Origin: Kalaharituber pfeilii
Taxonomy: Eukaryota > Ascomycota > Pezizomycetes > Pezizales > Pezizaceae
Length of the DNA stretch: 64,000 nucleotides
Reading direction: 5' to 3'
Assembly: GCA_015179045.1 (NCBI GenBank)
Contig: WHUZ01000005.1
Span: forward strand, 1,922,001-1,986,000
Below the pieces are notes generated by a model. It worked only from the letters and a program-made list of their open reading frames with translations, had not been told where the DNA came from and searched no databases. This document shows, one piece after another, positions 23,728 through 35,519 of this stretch. The position numbers and the translations under genes are program-made. Each line of letters begins with the position of its first letter. The first letter of the stretch is position 1.

Positions 23728-24493
23728 TCATAGGGAACTGAGCTCTTGTAAGGGACTGGAAAAGACTCTTGGCAGCTTGAACCTTGGTTTCTCCCCCTCG
23801 TCAACTACGCACTCAAGGAAGTACCAAATTTCTGAGTCTGTCACGATACCAAAATTCTTACTTTTATAAGGGATGGTATCCTCAAGCTCACTCCGTTTGC
23901 GCTTGCGCATATACTATTCCCCTACACGGATCAGTACACTCGAAGGAAAAGAAATCCAACTGGCTGTATACTTACCAAAGCTGACTCGATTTGCACAACA
24001 TTCTGTGCTATGCCTTGATAATAAGCCTGTTTCTTCACTTCTGTAATTCCCACAATCCGTCCATTTGTTCTGCGAATTTCCAAGACATAGTTTCGGGGTC
24101 CATTCCCATGCTTGCCAGTAATTGTCATTTTTGGATGGACTACAAGTATATTATTTAAAAAATTTCAAAAGTATTTGAAGGTATAACCTTCTGTTTCCAT
24201 TTTCGGAATATTTCACCGTTCACAAAAACCTTAATATAGTACTCCGGAGGTGTATTTCCAAGGCCGAAAGCCTCATAGTTAGCAGCAAGTTCTTCGACAT
24301 GTGTTGTGCTCAATTCTCTTTGTTTTGCACCGATGCTCATCTCAAAAGTCAAGTCAGGCCAATACACCTTCATGATCCCTATGAATGCATTTGCAAGCGG
24401 CTCTCCAAGCTGAGAGTCCATCTCTCCCAATAGCGAGAAGTGAACTGAAATCTCCAGAGGCAAGAGTAGGCAAGTAGAAGAGGTTTTCGAATC
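23728..24493 (-). CDS. PD-(D/E)XK nuclease-like protein (5' end uncertain)
   Basis: Minus-strand exons inferred from splice signals are 24493 to ~24217, 24139-23976 and 23913-23728 (stop TGA). The last junction is in phase. The first requires the donor at 24216 (GTGAAA) and is less certain, and any exon upstream of 24493 was not identified. The middle exon reads YVLEIRR...GIVGITEVKKQAYYQG then IAQNVVQIESAL. The last has FGIVTDSEIWYFLE. An E-X-K core (EVKK) followed by a Q-containing helix and a GIVTD...W strand is the layout of restriction-endonuclease-like folds that occur in fungal and oomycete Crinkler-type and other multi-copy proteins. Family placement is from motif layout only. It may be a live small gene or a fragment of a larger one. 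Confidence 0.55.
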
Positions 24494-24751
24494 CTGTGAA
24501 GCAGTAAGATCAATAATTGTTGTAGAGGTATAAATTCGAAAGTACCTACCTGCCGAATGATTTAGCAGTATCTAAATAGTAAGAAACAAGCTCTGATAGT
24601 AATTCTCACAGAGTTTATGAGGAAACAATAGACGTGGTTTTGAGGCTAGGCGTAGTTGTAAAGTTTGGCTGTTGGGATTGTTGCTTCGGTAATATGAATT
24701 GGTAGTAGAGAACCCCAGCAACTAGGTAAGGATAATTGTAGGGAGAATTGT

Positions 24752-24972
24752 TGTCCACTTCTCGCTATTGGGTGAGATGGACTCTCAGCTTGGAGAGCCG
24801 CTTGCAAATGCATTCATAGAGATCATGAAGGTGTATTGGCCTGACTTGACTTTTGAGATGAGCATCGGTGCAAAACAAAGAGAATTGAACACAACACATG
24901 TCGAAGAACTTGCTGCTAACTATGAGGCTTTCGGCCTTGGAAATACACTTCCGGAGTACTATATTAAGGTTT
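24752..24972 (+). pseudogene. Inverted partial copy of the nuclease-like gene exon
   Basis: About 220 bases repeat, in opposite orientation, the first identified exon of the minus-strand gene (24215-24446), starting CACTTCTCGCTATTGGG and ending ACTATATTAAGGTTT. Only a handful of differences are visible. The three that change the protein (G to E, S to N, P to L) are all transitions toward A/T in this copy. The copy then runs into unrelated sequence and stops at 24986, so it encodes no nuclease core. The two copies form an inverted repeat with a ~300-base loop. Confidence 0.8.
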
Positions 24973-25679
24973 GGTCACCTATGTAATATAGCTTGCAAAT
25001 GAGGGCAAGATTGCAGTCGCTGAACGGTTTTGATGGAACTAACTTCCACCGTCACCATGACTGTGTTTATATTATCTTCACATAGTGCTGCAACATCTGC
25101 CAGAAAGCTGTGTCTGTTTTTGAAATTTGTGGTTCCTTCGAATCTTTGCTGAATGTGAGGACGGCACTGGGGTCATCTATAAGTTGATTGTGGATACTTT
25201 TGAAAAATGCAAATGACCAAATCCCCCTTTGTTGTAGTATCCAGGTTCGCAGATCATGTGAAGTGTTTTGTTTTCTGGGGACACTATAACCTTAAATTCT
25301 CGAAGCAATGGAGTCAGCAATCATCAAGCCTTTTAAATAGAAAAACTGCCTACCATGCTCCTGCTTCAAAATCGATCACGTGATTCCTGATTTTCAAGTT
25401 CTGCTTTTGATAATCGTTCCTGTAATTTGGAACTCACAGCAGGAGAGACCGCTAGCACCTTTACAAGAACTTGCACTTGATTCTCATCAATTGCAGTAAT
25501 ATATGATTCCAGGCACGTATTTTTCCGCATATATTTTCCTGCTGTACATAGGGTATTTAGAGCTTCCTGAGATTTCTATTAGACAGAATAACCTGGGGCT
25601 TGTGTTACTAATGGGAAGCTTTACCTCTGTCCACTTAGGTCCCAGATCACCATCTTCAGACAATGAAATATTGGCATGG
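24973..25679. other. Intergenic, no supported gene
   Basis: No motif or repeat recognised between the inverted exon copy and the MITE. Confidence 0.4.
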
Positions 25680-25848
25680 TACAGTCGAACCTCTCGTATT
25701 GGATCCTATCATACTGGATAACCTGTCTTATTGGATTAACTTTGCCGGCGCCGGAGCCAATTGGGCCGGTGATGATTATTAGATATTTTGTCTTATTGGA
25801 TAAAACCCGCCGGTCCCGGCCTTATCCACTATGGCAGGTTCAACTGTA
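25680..25848. mobile_element. Pogo/Tc1-like MITE, ~165 bp
   Basis: TA-flanked terminal inverted repeats: left CAGTCGAACCTC (25682) and right end GAGGTTC-type AGGTTCAACTG (ending 25846). The first 12 bases match with two differences and similarity continues to ~23 bp. CAGTnGAACCT-type ends with TA duplication are typical of pogo/Tigger-like elements. The interior has TCTTATTGGAT repeats and no ORF. Confidence 0.75.
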
Positions 25849-25989
25849 GGGCGTGAGATCATTGGGTTTACAGTCTAGCTTATGACGTTCGTGGATGACA
25901 TCGAGAAGAGCCTGAACAGGGTCACCAAGAAAAACTTGAACCACCGATACCTTTTGAAAGGTCTTGGGGTTAGCAACAATGTAGTTGAT

Positions 25990-26135
25990 GTAAGGCATCA
26001 GGAGGAGGAAGAGGGGGAGGTGGGTGAAGAGAGATTGCGGATCGAGCGGTGGGTGTGTAGGAGGCTGGACGCTGGAGGGAAGGGAGGGAGACGGAGAGAG
26101 GGGAGGAGAGGGGAGGAGAGGGAAGGAAGATGAGC
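25990..26135. repeat. Purine-rich low-complexity tract
   Basis: GGAGG/GAGAGG-type repeats on the plus strand, creating artificial Arg/Gly/Glu frames on one strand and Ser/Pro frames on the other. Not coding. Confidence 0.7.
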
Positions 26136-26374
26136 CGCTGTTGGAAAGTGCGTATGCCAAGCATATATACAATCCTACTGCGTTTGACCGTTCGGTTGGA
26201 CAGTGGTTACGAGACTACTCCCCACTACGACCGCGAAGGCCAAAAATAATGGTCTGGGCGCGAGAACACTCCACACCCACTTATAAGGACTCCTCGACAT
26301 TTCATTCAGCATTTCTCCTCAACAAAGCTTTTTCACAGGTAGTTAGACTTCATAGAAAACGAGCAATTGATTTT

Positions 26375-26630
26375 CTCCACATGGCTCATCCCTCTATACT
26401 TTCTCATAACTTTGACAATCTCTTTCCCTTACATTTAATTTGATGTTTCCCGCTATCAGAATGATAGAGCACTTGCCGTCCATATCGCTCATCCCTTTAT
26501 TCTTTCTCACAGCTTGAACTAATCCCTTTCTCTTGGATTCGATGTTGCACTACCAGAACGATAGAACAGTTGTCCTCCACATGGCTCATCTCTCTGTACT
26601 TTCTCAAGCTTGAACTAACAGCTCTTCTTT
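26375..26630. repeat. ~100-bp tandem repeat, about 2.6 units
   Basis: CTCCACATGGCTCATCCCTC at 26375, a diverged version at ~26477 and another at 26575 are each followed by 'ctttctca...ttgaac...ctttctctt...gatgtt..ac...cagaacgatagagca'. The units are imperfect but collinear. Confidence 0.7.
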
Positions 26631-26904
26631 TAGATGGTCCGAACATGATAAAGCGGTTTCACAGAGTTTACCCTTTCGACTCTCATAACGAGCTAGTATG
26701 AGATAGTAGGTCTTCAAACTTCCTCGTTCTTCACTCTCTTCTCTCCAATGAGTTTTTAGTTGTGCTAGCTTAATGGATGATGAAACCTGGTCTAGAGGTT
26801 TCAATCATTATGAGGAGTATCTTCATCACTATCCTTATGGATATACCACTAATAAGATTATAGCCCTCCGTTCTGAGCCTATTACCGCCGTCCATTCTGA
26901 GGGC

Positions 26905-26975
26905 TTTTTTTTCTTTTTTTTTTTTTTCTTGTTTGTTTGTTATATCGTTACTCGTATACCGCCCTGGGGGCCATG
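26905..26975 (-). mobile_element. Diverged family-B retroposon tail
   Basis: A T-rich tract followed by ATATCGTTACTCGTATACCG matches the reverse complement of the family-B 3' end (GGGCGGCATGCGAGTAATGA plus poly(A)). No clean target-site duplication was seen, although AGCCCTCCGTTCTGAGCC occurs at 26862 and again at 27207. Confidence 0.5.
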
Positions 26976-28900
26976 ACGAGATAATTACATAGGGGATAAG
27001 AAAAATTAATGAATACATAAATAAAATTAAAATAAAATTAAATAAAATACAAAATAAAACAAGTGGAGGCATAAATACGATAACACGAACTAACCAGCAA
27101 AATGTCTCCTTCAGTCAAAGCGCCTCATCTTTCTATTTATCTCATTTGTTCCACCAACGGGTCCTGTTCATCTTCCCCTCCAGTTGGCCGTGATCTGAGC
27201 CTATCAAAGCCCTCCGTTCTGAGCCGAGCCCAAACAAATAAGCTAACGCCATTGAGCGAATTTGAGTAAGTCTTTACTCTGTAATGATGTTCTATACAGA
27301 TGGCCAATAGTTATCTCATTACTATGTAGTCTTTAGATCTTTCTATCTCACACTAGCACAAAGGCTCTTTCACGTAAGTACACTATAGTCTTCAACATCT
27401 GCACTTCGACCGAAGAGCTCCGAACTAACCGATTCTACTGAGCAGGATATAAAGGTAACACTGGAGTTCGTTACACCGAAGCGATCGAATACCCAAAATG
27501 TTCAAAAAAAAGTGGTGAGTCTTTCTATCTTTCCGTCTACTGAACTCTGTTAAGATACTTCCCATGCTATGCATAAAGATAATTGATGAGGATGGTTATG
27601 GGGATCAAGATGGTTTGGAGATGAATGTTGATTGTGTGGATGAGCATACCCAAACTTTGTATAATTAGTATCAGCTTTGCTTGCCTGAAAAGTTCTTGCT
27701 TGAAAAGTTATACCTCATTATTTGCGTGCTTGCTATATCTTATTACATTGTAATACAATTGAATATCCAATGCACCGTACCTACAATTTGCAACATATCT
27801 GATATATGTGTTCTATGTCTCTCCCAATGGATGTATTGGACCTGAGTCGCACTCCTCCTCAAGCATACTCTTTATTAGATGTATTATATATGTAACGTAC
27901 TCTCTGTTCACTGTACTCAAAATTGAACGAAGTCAGACTACTTAACCATATGGTCACCCATAATGTATTTAAAGAGGTAAGAACATCGTATGTATATGGA
28001 AGTGAAGAATGTAAAATGAACTATAAAACCTGGGGTACATCCATGATAGGTAGCAAAGTTACATGTGTACGTATTCCAACCATTAACAGCATTCAAATGG
28101 AATTGTTACGATTGCAGAATCAGCCTATACTAATTCACGAAATACATACTTACAGAATACATGATTACAGTGTATCGAGTTTTTGACCAATGCATGGATT
28201 AATTCGTGAAAGTCAATTTATACCCAGCTAGCGTGGTAACCTTATCACAACCAAATCAGGACCAGAGTAATAACATCGCATTTTTGGTACAAGTATGACT
28301 GGGAAAGAATGTTAAGGGGTACCAGTACGAGATTACATAACATAGGTTGATGTTATGCGCGGGCAGAGGTTCACCTATTATATACATATAATATTTACTA
28401 TGATAGTACTAGTATCACAGCTTGTGCAAAGAAAGTACGCACGTGTACTCTACATGCTAAGCACATATAGTTAAGAAGTTAAGCACTCAACTCTTCGTAT
28501 GCATGGAACGGTGAATGGAAGGTCCAGGCTAGATCTGAACAGTTTGCCCCTTATACATACTCTCACTAGTGCCTGCGAAGGTGGTTTGGTTTGGTTGGTT
28601 GGTAATGTTGCGCATTGACGGCATTGACGAATGACAGGCTAGAGTCGGCTTAATAGTACTCGAGTACAACAAGGCTGCTGAGATGATAGGTGCTACTAGT
28701 AATTTCACGTGACGTCCCGTCGTCATGGCGTCGACCTGGCGTCTCACGGCCGGCCTTGTGTTTACGCGGACGAACCACTCTTGTTACGTTAATTCTGCTC
28801 CGCTGAGTTAACGTTACTCGAGGCTGGGAGCAAGAGCAATGAGTTATCTTTACCCCGTGTCCTCTTCGGAGCTCCATTCTATATATTGGATTTGAGTACA
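26976..28900. other. 1.9-kb gene-free stretch
   Basis: AT-rich, with only short chance ORFs. No element termini or RNA genes recognised. Confidence 0.4.
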
Positions 28901-29852
28901 TAAAGGGGTGCAGGTTGCACTAGAGTACTCTTTGCGCGCGTCACGCAAGTCGGAATAACTTACTTGCGTTCGTGAACAGAGGGGACGGACGCGACTGTTG
29001 GGGCATAGCAGTGAAGTAGACCAAGCCTCCTTGCCCCAGGGTACGGCATGAGCAGTAGCTGTCACTCTGCTGGTGGTACCTCTATGTGTTTATCTGGGAT
29101 AGGCAAAGCCGCGTTGGCCGCGCCGGGGCTAGCGATTGATCCGATTAGCTTGCCGGATGCGATATTGCATCGCTGCGCAGGGCGGACGACACCGAGAGAC
29201 TGAAACAGGATTAGCGGGGTGCAAAGTAGCCCGCGCCAGCGCAGGCTGTACTCTACATATTTTGCACCGTTCAACGATTCCTATCGTGCTGTGGAGGCGG
29301 CGGAAGGAGCACCCCGGCCGGGGCTGGAGCTGCAGCACCTTGGGGGGATGAACCACGCAGGTCTCACACGGCCCACAACTCGCCCCGGCGGCGCGACGCA
29401 GGTACTGCCGCTTAGTGCTGTAAGTTACTTAGTGCGCAGCAGTACCCTGGCCGTGCGGTGCGCGGCGGATCAGTCACTGGAGCTGCCCCAACTCCCCAAG
29501 CAACCTTCCAGCGTCCGGAAACAAAACCCGCCATCTCTCTTCTCCTCTCCTCTCCTCTCCTCTCCTCTCCTCTCCTCTCCTCTCTTTCTTTCTCTTTCTT
29601 CCCCAGCCCTCGCTCATCACAACATAATCCACCCATCACCGCCTTTTTGTATAACTAAGTACCTCTTTATCTGTTGTTCTTGTTGTTTGTCCGCCTTATC
29701 GGAGGAACTCAGCAAACCACTTGATAGACTAGACTTGCTCTGCGATACCATACAGTTACTTGTATACGTCTGCCTAGCTCGCTCTCTTCATTCTCGCATT
29801 CACGTAGTTGAAATCTACAAGTTTTATTCCTGTTCAGACGCCTTTTCGAACC
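28901..29852. promoter_or_regulatory. Upstream region of carboxypeptidase Y gene
   Basis: GC-rich (29080-29500), then a (CTCTC)n microsatellite and CT-rich leader up to the ATG at 29853. A CACGTGAC box, a possible bHLH site, lies farther out at about 28706. No TATA box is obvious. ORFs here on both strands are short and lack motifs. Confidence 0.4.
29538..29584. repeat. (TCTCC)n microsatellite
   Basis: About nine copies of the pentamer, 270 bases upstream of the carboxypeptidase Y start. Confidence 0.9.
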
Positions 29853-31706
29853 ATGAAGCTCACATTAGCTTCTGCGCTTCCCTTTGCCCTTGGGGCAACC
29901 GCCTTGCTTCCCACTGGAGAACACCCCGTCTCCACAGAGGGCAACGGCAACGTTCCTTCGTTCCTCTCATCTGCCTACTCCCAGCTGAAGGCTGTTCACG
30001 GAGAACTCACTCCCGAGACAATTTCCATCTGGGATGAGGTCGCTAAGCTCTTCCCCGGTGAGACTGCCGAGGCTGTCCAGAGACTCACCTCTAAGGGTTT
30101 CAAGCCAAAAGCTGCCGCAAAGAGACCCGATTCTGAATATGACTACGTCATTTACGGAGACGAGCTCGAGAGCATGTACGTCTCCGGCTCTGGGACCGGT
30201 GAGAAGAGGAAGAAGTTTAGCGGGAACTTCAGAAACAAAAAGCTCAGAGTCAAGAAGCCTGAGGGGCTTGGCGTCGATGATGATGTGAAGCAGTTGAGTG
30301 GCTACTTGGATGTCGATGACAATAAGCATTTCTTCTTCTGTATGTTGCCTAATCTCTTTCACATGGGGTTCCGCCAAATTACGACAGAGCTAATACCATT
30401 TCATTAGGGTTTTTTGAGTCTCGGAATGATCCAGAGAACGATCCAGTCGTTTTGTGGCTTAATGGTGGACCAGGGTGCTCTTCCATGACTGGTTTGTTCA
30501 TGGAGCTTGGTCCTGCCTCTATTGACAAGAGCTCCAACCCAGTTTACAACCCATATTCATGGAACTCAAATTCGAGTGTCATCTTCTTGGATCAACCTGT
30601 CAATGTTGGTTACTCGTACTCTGATACATCCACCAAGAGTACTGCCGCTGCTGCGGAGGATGTATATGCGTTCTTGACTTTGTTCTTTGAGAAGTTCCCT
30701 CAATATGGTAAACAGGATTTCCATATTGCCGGTGAATCGGTAAGTTTTTCGCCGTGGTCACAATGTGAAATTTTTGTCACTAATTCGCATACAGTATGCT
30801 GGCCATTATATCCCAAATTTTGCCGCAAAGATTCTTGAACACGAAGATAGGAATATCAACCTCAAGTCTATTGCGATTGGTAACGGGTTGACTGATGGTC
30901 TCACTCAATACAAGTACTATGCCCCAATGGCTTGTGGAAAGGGAGGATATGACGCTGTTCTCTCTCCTCCGGAGTGTGCTCAGATGGAGAGTGCCTATCC
31001 TCGATGCGCGTCACTCATTCAGGGATGCTACGACAGCCAATCTGTATGGAGATGCGTTCCTGCTTCCATCTACTGCAACAATGTCATGATAGGGCCATAT
31101 CAGCGTACTGGATTGAATGTATATGATATTCGTGGACAATGCGAAGACCGATCCAACCTTTGCTACTCTGAGATGGGCTGGATCAGCAAGTTCTTGAATA
31201 AGCCATCAGTTATGGATGCTGTCGGAGCTGAGGTCAGTGGCTTTGAGAGCTGCAATTTTGATGTTAACCGTGACTTCTTGTTCAATGGTGATTGGTGAGT
31301 AGATCCTATGGTTATAGTAACGTGAGTTATTTGTACTAATTCAGTAAATAGGATGCTTCCATTCCACAAGTTCGTTCCTGAGCTCCTGGAAAAGATTCCA
31401 GTTCTGATCTATGCTGGTGACGCCGACTACATTTGCAACTGGCTCGGAAACGAAGCTTGGACCAATGCACTTGAGTGGTCTGGCCACAAGGACTTCAGCA
31501 AGGAGAAGTTGACTCCTTATATGCTCCGTGATAAGGAGGTCGGTCAGATCAAGTCTTCTGGTAACTTTACATTCTTGAGACTCTACCAGGCTGGTCACAT
31601 GGTTCCATACAACCAACCAGAGCCATCTCTGCAGATGCTGAACGAGTGGCTTGAGGGCAAGCACTGGGCTGCTGAGAAAAAGACTCCCGAGTTTGATGAG
31701 CTTTAG
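29853..31706 (+). CDS. CPY1: Carboxypeptidase Y (vacuolar serine carboxypeptidase, S10)
   Basis: Serine exopeptidase that removes C-terminal residues in the vacuole. Four exons (29853-30339, 30408-30739, 30795-31294, 31352-31706) give 557 aa with all phases closing. Residues 1-17 form a signal peptide ([17 protein letters not shown]). A charged propeptide of roughly 110-120 residues follows, as expected for the CPY zymogen. The S10 fold shows [10 protein letters not shown] (substrate pocket), nucleophile Ser273 in GESYAGHY with an intron exactly between Ser and Tyr, Asp465 in [11 protein letters not shown] and His522 in QAGHMVP. Many cysteines for disulfides and several N-glycosylation sequons (e.g. 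NSNSS, GNFT) are visible. The start is the ATG that opens the signal peptide; the frame upstream lacks another ATG. A fungal CPY orthologue is by far the best reading; Kex1-type enzymes would carry a C-terminal membrane anchor, which is absent. Confidence 0.95.
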
Positions 31707-32926
31707 GCAAGTCTTCAATAGTGACCCATAGTTTCGAAGCGCATTTTTAGAGATAACTTTGTACTAGGGATTTTATTTCCTCTTTTGGTTTGCACTTGTT
31801 CAGGATTGCAGGGTTCTTTATCTGTTGAAGATACATGTTTTCTGAGTAATGGACGGTTTTGATGCCTTTGGAAGCCTTGGTTATTTTGTGATGGCATGAA
31901 CAGTCTTTTTTTTTTTTTTGAATGATTGTAGTAGTGATGCATGGGTTGTGTTGAATGTGGCCTGGTTTTTCTTTGCATATCTAGGTTAGGCGGTGGTGAG
32001 AATAATATTATGGTTTTTGAGATGAAAGACTGCAGTGCTTTGCGTGCATATATGAAAAGATAACTGAATGTCCTAGTGAATGTCCATTATGGGAGAGCCA
32101 CCAGTAGTAGGCGTCGTTGTGAGATGTGGCGATGAGGCACATGTTTACTGTCTTAGATTGTGTGTCGCTGGGCCGGGAACTCGTTGATGCATAGATTTAG
32201 CCAGACATTGAATGTTTCAGATTTTTGATATGTTTTTATGTTTTAGGTTATGTTTTAATGGAAGTCAAATTACCGGTATAGTTTCCTAGCGATTTGCTTG
32301 GGATGCGTTGAGGATGCATAATGACTGCGGCTCTATGCAGGCGGGCAACGAGTCGATGGCCTATGATACTTAGGGGGAAGACAAGGCTAGTGGTGGAGCA
32401 AGTGTGTTGTGTGTGTGCATGTGCGGGGATATAAGTAATATGTAGTGAATTTTCATTTGAATGGAAAAAGTGTTCGTGGTAAACAAACATTTCGATGAAA
32501 CAAGTGTGTGACAAAGATCTGATCTAGAGACACATAGTAGAGCATATGTAGAGGAGGGTTTGAGCAGATTGGTTGGGTCTCATGAAATATATATAGTAGT
32601 AGCAATGGTATAAGCTGAGCTGGGAGGGGGGATCAGGTATATCAGTTTTGGAGTTGAATGAAGGGAGCGTTTTTCTTTACTTGCTTATATATGAGAGGAG
32701 GGGAAGAAACAGGTACAAGGGCTGAGAAGATAGCTGCTAGCACCGGAGATCTACGGTTGAGTTGAAGTGGGATATATATGTACCTACTACGACATCGTCC
32801 ATCATATCGGCACGCACGCAACACAGCAACAACAACTACAGCAACGGCAGAAAGCGTGCGACTCAGCGAGGATTGATAGATAGGAGTATAGTAGGGAGGG
32901 TGAGGGCAAGTGCGCATACTGACTGA
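31707..32926. other. Intergenic between CPY and methyltransferase genes
   Basis: AT-rich 3' flank of CPY followed by the upstream region of the next plus-strand gene; nothing else recognised. Confidence 0.5.
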
Positions 32927-34748
32927 ATGGAGGGGGACGAGGATCAGGTGCCGTGGGCTATGGAGGGGTCATCTCGCTCCGTCGTCGCTGCCCGCGGCAG
33001 GCACGCTCATGATCATGCGGGCCACTCGGGCTCTTGCGGCCACAGCCACGGCCACGACCACGACCAGAGTCATGACCACGATGAAGATCACGACCACGAG
33101 CACGAGCGCGACCTCTCCGACCACCACCACCACCACCTCGCCTCGCCGCTAACCTCCGCCGCCGAGTTCAGCGCCCTCACGTCGACGCTCTCCTCCTTCT
33201 ACCTCTACCGCCGCACTGCCCACCTGAACCTCACTCACCGGCGGCGGACGGCATTTTTCGCCCTGCCGCGCCGGTACAAGGGGATCCTTGGCGGGGGGCC
33301 CGACGCCGCCGTCGACTATCTCGGTGTACTGCGAAATGTCGATGAGGCGATCGACCGCAACTCGGAGGTCGCCGAGCGGATCTTTGGGACCGGGCTGCAA
33401 GCGTTTGGGCTTGCGGAGTCCGTTCAGCTGAGCAGTCATGGCAGAGAAGAGAAAAGTGAAGGTGGCAAAGGCGATAAGAAGAATGGGAAAGGGTGGTGGG
33501 AGACGTCGGCGTCCTCAGAGGACATGGAAAAGGTCAAGTCAACGCTCAAGCAGTTCTACAGGGACTGGGCGGCCGAGGGTATCGATGAGCGGAGACGGTG
33601 CTATGGGCCAGTATTGGAGGAGCTATGTAGCCGGTTTCCGTTGTACGGGAAGAAGTTGCTGGGAAAGGACGGGGAGGTAAAGAGAAGGGGCAAGAGGAGG
33701 GATAAGGTTAGAGTGCTGGTCCCCGGGGCGGGGTTAGGGAGATTGGCGTTTGATATCGTGGTTGCCGGGTTCGAGTGCCAGGGGAATGAATTTAGCTATC
33801 ATCAGCTGGTGGGGTCAAATTGGGTTTTGAATTGGTAGGTTTTTAGGGATTTTTTCGTTCCCTTTGTACGCGGCAGTGGTGGCGGGGTTGGTGGGAGTGG
33901 CGTAGCTAATATATGTGTGTATATGTCTATGTGTCGGCAGCACAACCAAAGCCAACGAGTTCACACTACATCCATGGATCCACACGTTCTCACATCATCT
34001 TACCCGCGAGAACCACCTACGCAGCGTCCAGATTCCCGACGTGCATCCCGGCACGCTTCTGCTCTCCCCAGCCTCATCCACTTCCCTGCCGTCCAACCCG
34101 TACGCAGACGAAGTCCATGATCCACCGCCGGAGCGTCAACCGAACGGGGAGTCAGCGCACGGCGATGGTAATAACGAAGGATTCTCCCCCGCCTCGACCC
34201 GCTTCTCCATGATTGCTGGCGACTTTCTCCAATGCTACCCGCTGTCGCCGTCCCCCGCAACCCCAGTCTCTCCGCACCCAAACCACTACAACACCTTCGA
34301 TGCGTGCACGACAGTGTTCTTTATCGACACCGCACCCAACGTGGTGGCGTATGTGGAGGCGATATATAATCTCCTAGCGCCGGGCGGGGTGTGGATTAAC
34401 TTGGGCCCGCTGTTGTGGCATTGGGAAGGGCGAGATCCGCCGGGGGATGCGGACGGGGAAGCAGGAGGGATCGGAGAGGAAGGAGGGGGAGTGGAGTTGA
34501 GTGCGGAGGAGGTGGTGAGGGTGGTGGAGGCGGTGGGGTTTAGGGTTGTGAAGAGGGGAGGGGAGGGTGGTGGTGCTGCGGTGGGAGGGGAGGGCTTTCT
34601 GGCGGGGATGGGGATAAGAGAGGTGAAGACGGGGTATATACAGGATGAGAGGAGCTTGTTGAATTATGAGTATCGGGCGATGTTTTGGGTTGCGGTGAAG
34701 CCGGGAGGAGAGGATGGAGAAGAGGATGCTGGAATTGGGGGGGGGTAG
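32927..34748 (+). CDS. Carnosine N-methyltransferase-like protein (N2227 family)
   Basis: SAM-dependent methyltransferase of the N2227/CARNMT1 family, whose animal member makes anserine from carnosine; the fungal substrate is less certain. Two exons (32927-33834, 33941-34748) give 571 aa. Residues 26-70 are an H/D/E-rich segment (HGHDHDQSHDHDEDHDHEHE) ending in a His run, which could bind metal. The conserved core begins near residue 80 (SSFYLYRRTAHLN). It includes the SAM-binding motif LVPGAGLGRLAFDI (264-277), GNEFSYH (286-292) and SNWVLNC, with Cys303 created by the splice. Then come HPWIHTFSHH, an ACTTVFFIDTAPNVVAYVEA strand-helix and GGVWINLGPLLWHW near the C-terminal third. The E/G-rich inserts (e.g. 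after 170 and around the WEGRDPP region) are unusual but in frame. It is convergent with the thioesterase gene. Confidence 0.9.
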
Positions 34749-35519
34749 GGGGTAGGTGTGTGTGTATGTGTTGGAAGGAAGTGGGAGCAGGGGAGAGGGG
34801 AACAAGATCAATTCACGAGTTTAGTCAAAAACTTGATTATCCTCTTATTTCCTTTTCCTTTTTTTATTTTCTTTTATTTTGTAACTATCTAACTGGTAGG
34901 TTTTAGATAAATGTTGGGAGAAAAAAGAAATGGGTGAGAAATGGGGAGGGAATATATATATACATATACATATACATTATCTGTATCGGGCCGCGATTAG
35001 GAATTAGGATTGGGTAGTACATATATAGGGCACAGAAGTGGGAAATGCCATGGAATGGAATGGAATGGAAAAGCCTTTTTTTTTTTGAGGATATGGTATT
35101 TAAAGATGAGAGTCGGGGATAATGTGTACATGTGTATGCTGAAAAAGGGGGTATGGGGAGATGGGGTGTGGCGGAGAGATTTGGTTAATGGACGAGGTTA
35201 CCTGGAATTAGATGTTAGACATCCAGGTTTTTGATATGGTATATCTGTGCGGTTAGAGTAGTGAAAAAAGCTTGGTGAAGCGGAGGGGAGGGTAGTTAAT
35301 GTGGGGTATCAGTTATGTTTGTATTTAGATATGTAATTGCTACCGGGGGTTGCAAAACGCGTTGTTGCAACCAGAAGGTTTCTGGAACTTAGCGGTGAAC
35401 CGCCAGTGGTTACGGTTCGGGGGATGTATAGGAAGTATGTAGGTAAGTTCCCGTGATATGGGAATTGAGAAGACAAAAGAAAAGAGAGAGAAAGATTGGA
35501 AGATTGGAGAATAGGCAAG
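34749..35519. other. 3' region of the methyltransferase gene
   Basis: AT-rich with ATATAC microsatellite-like sequence (34950-34980) and TGGAA repeats (35050-35068). A first, degenerate match to the tandem-repeat unit (GGTTACCTGGAATTAGATGT) is seen at ~35197. Confidence 0.45.

Noticed and set aside
25990..26133. Arg/Glu-rich frame after a short open plus-strand region
   Set aside because: Low-complexity purine repeat; the opposite strand is equally open.
29219..30037. 272-codon frame overlapping the CPY start
   Set aside because: It overlaps the clear CPY signal peptide/propeptide in another frame and includes the (TCTCC)n microsatellite translation.
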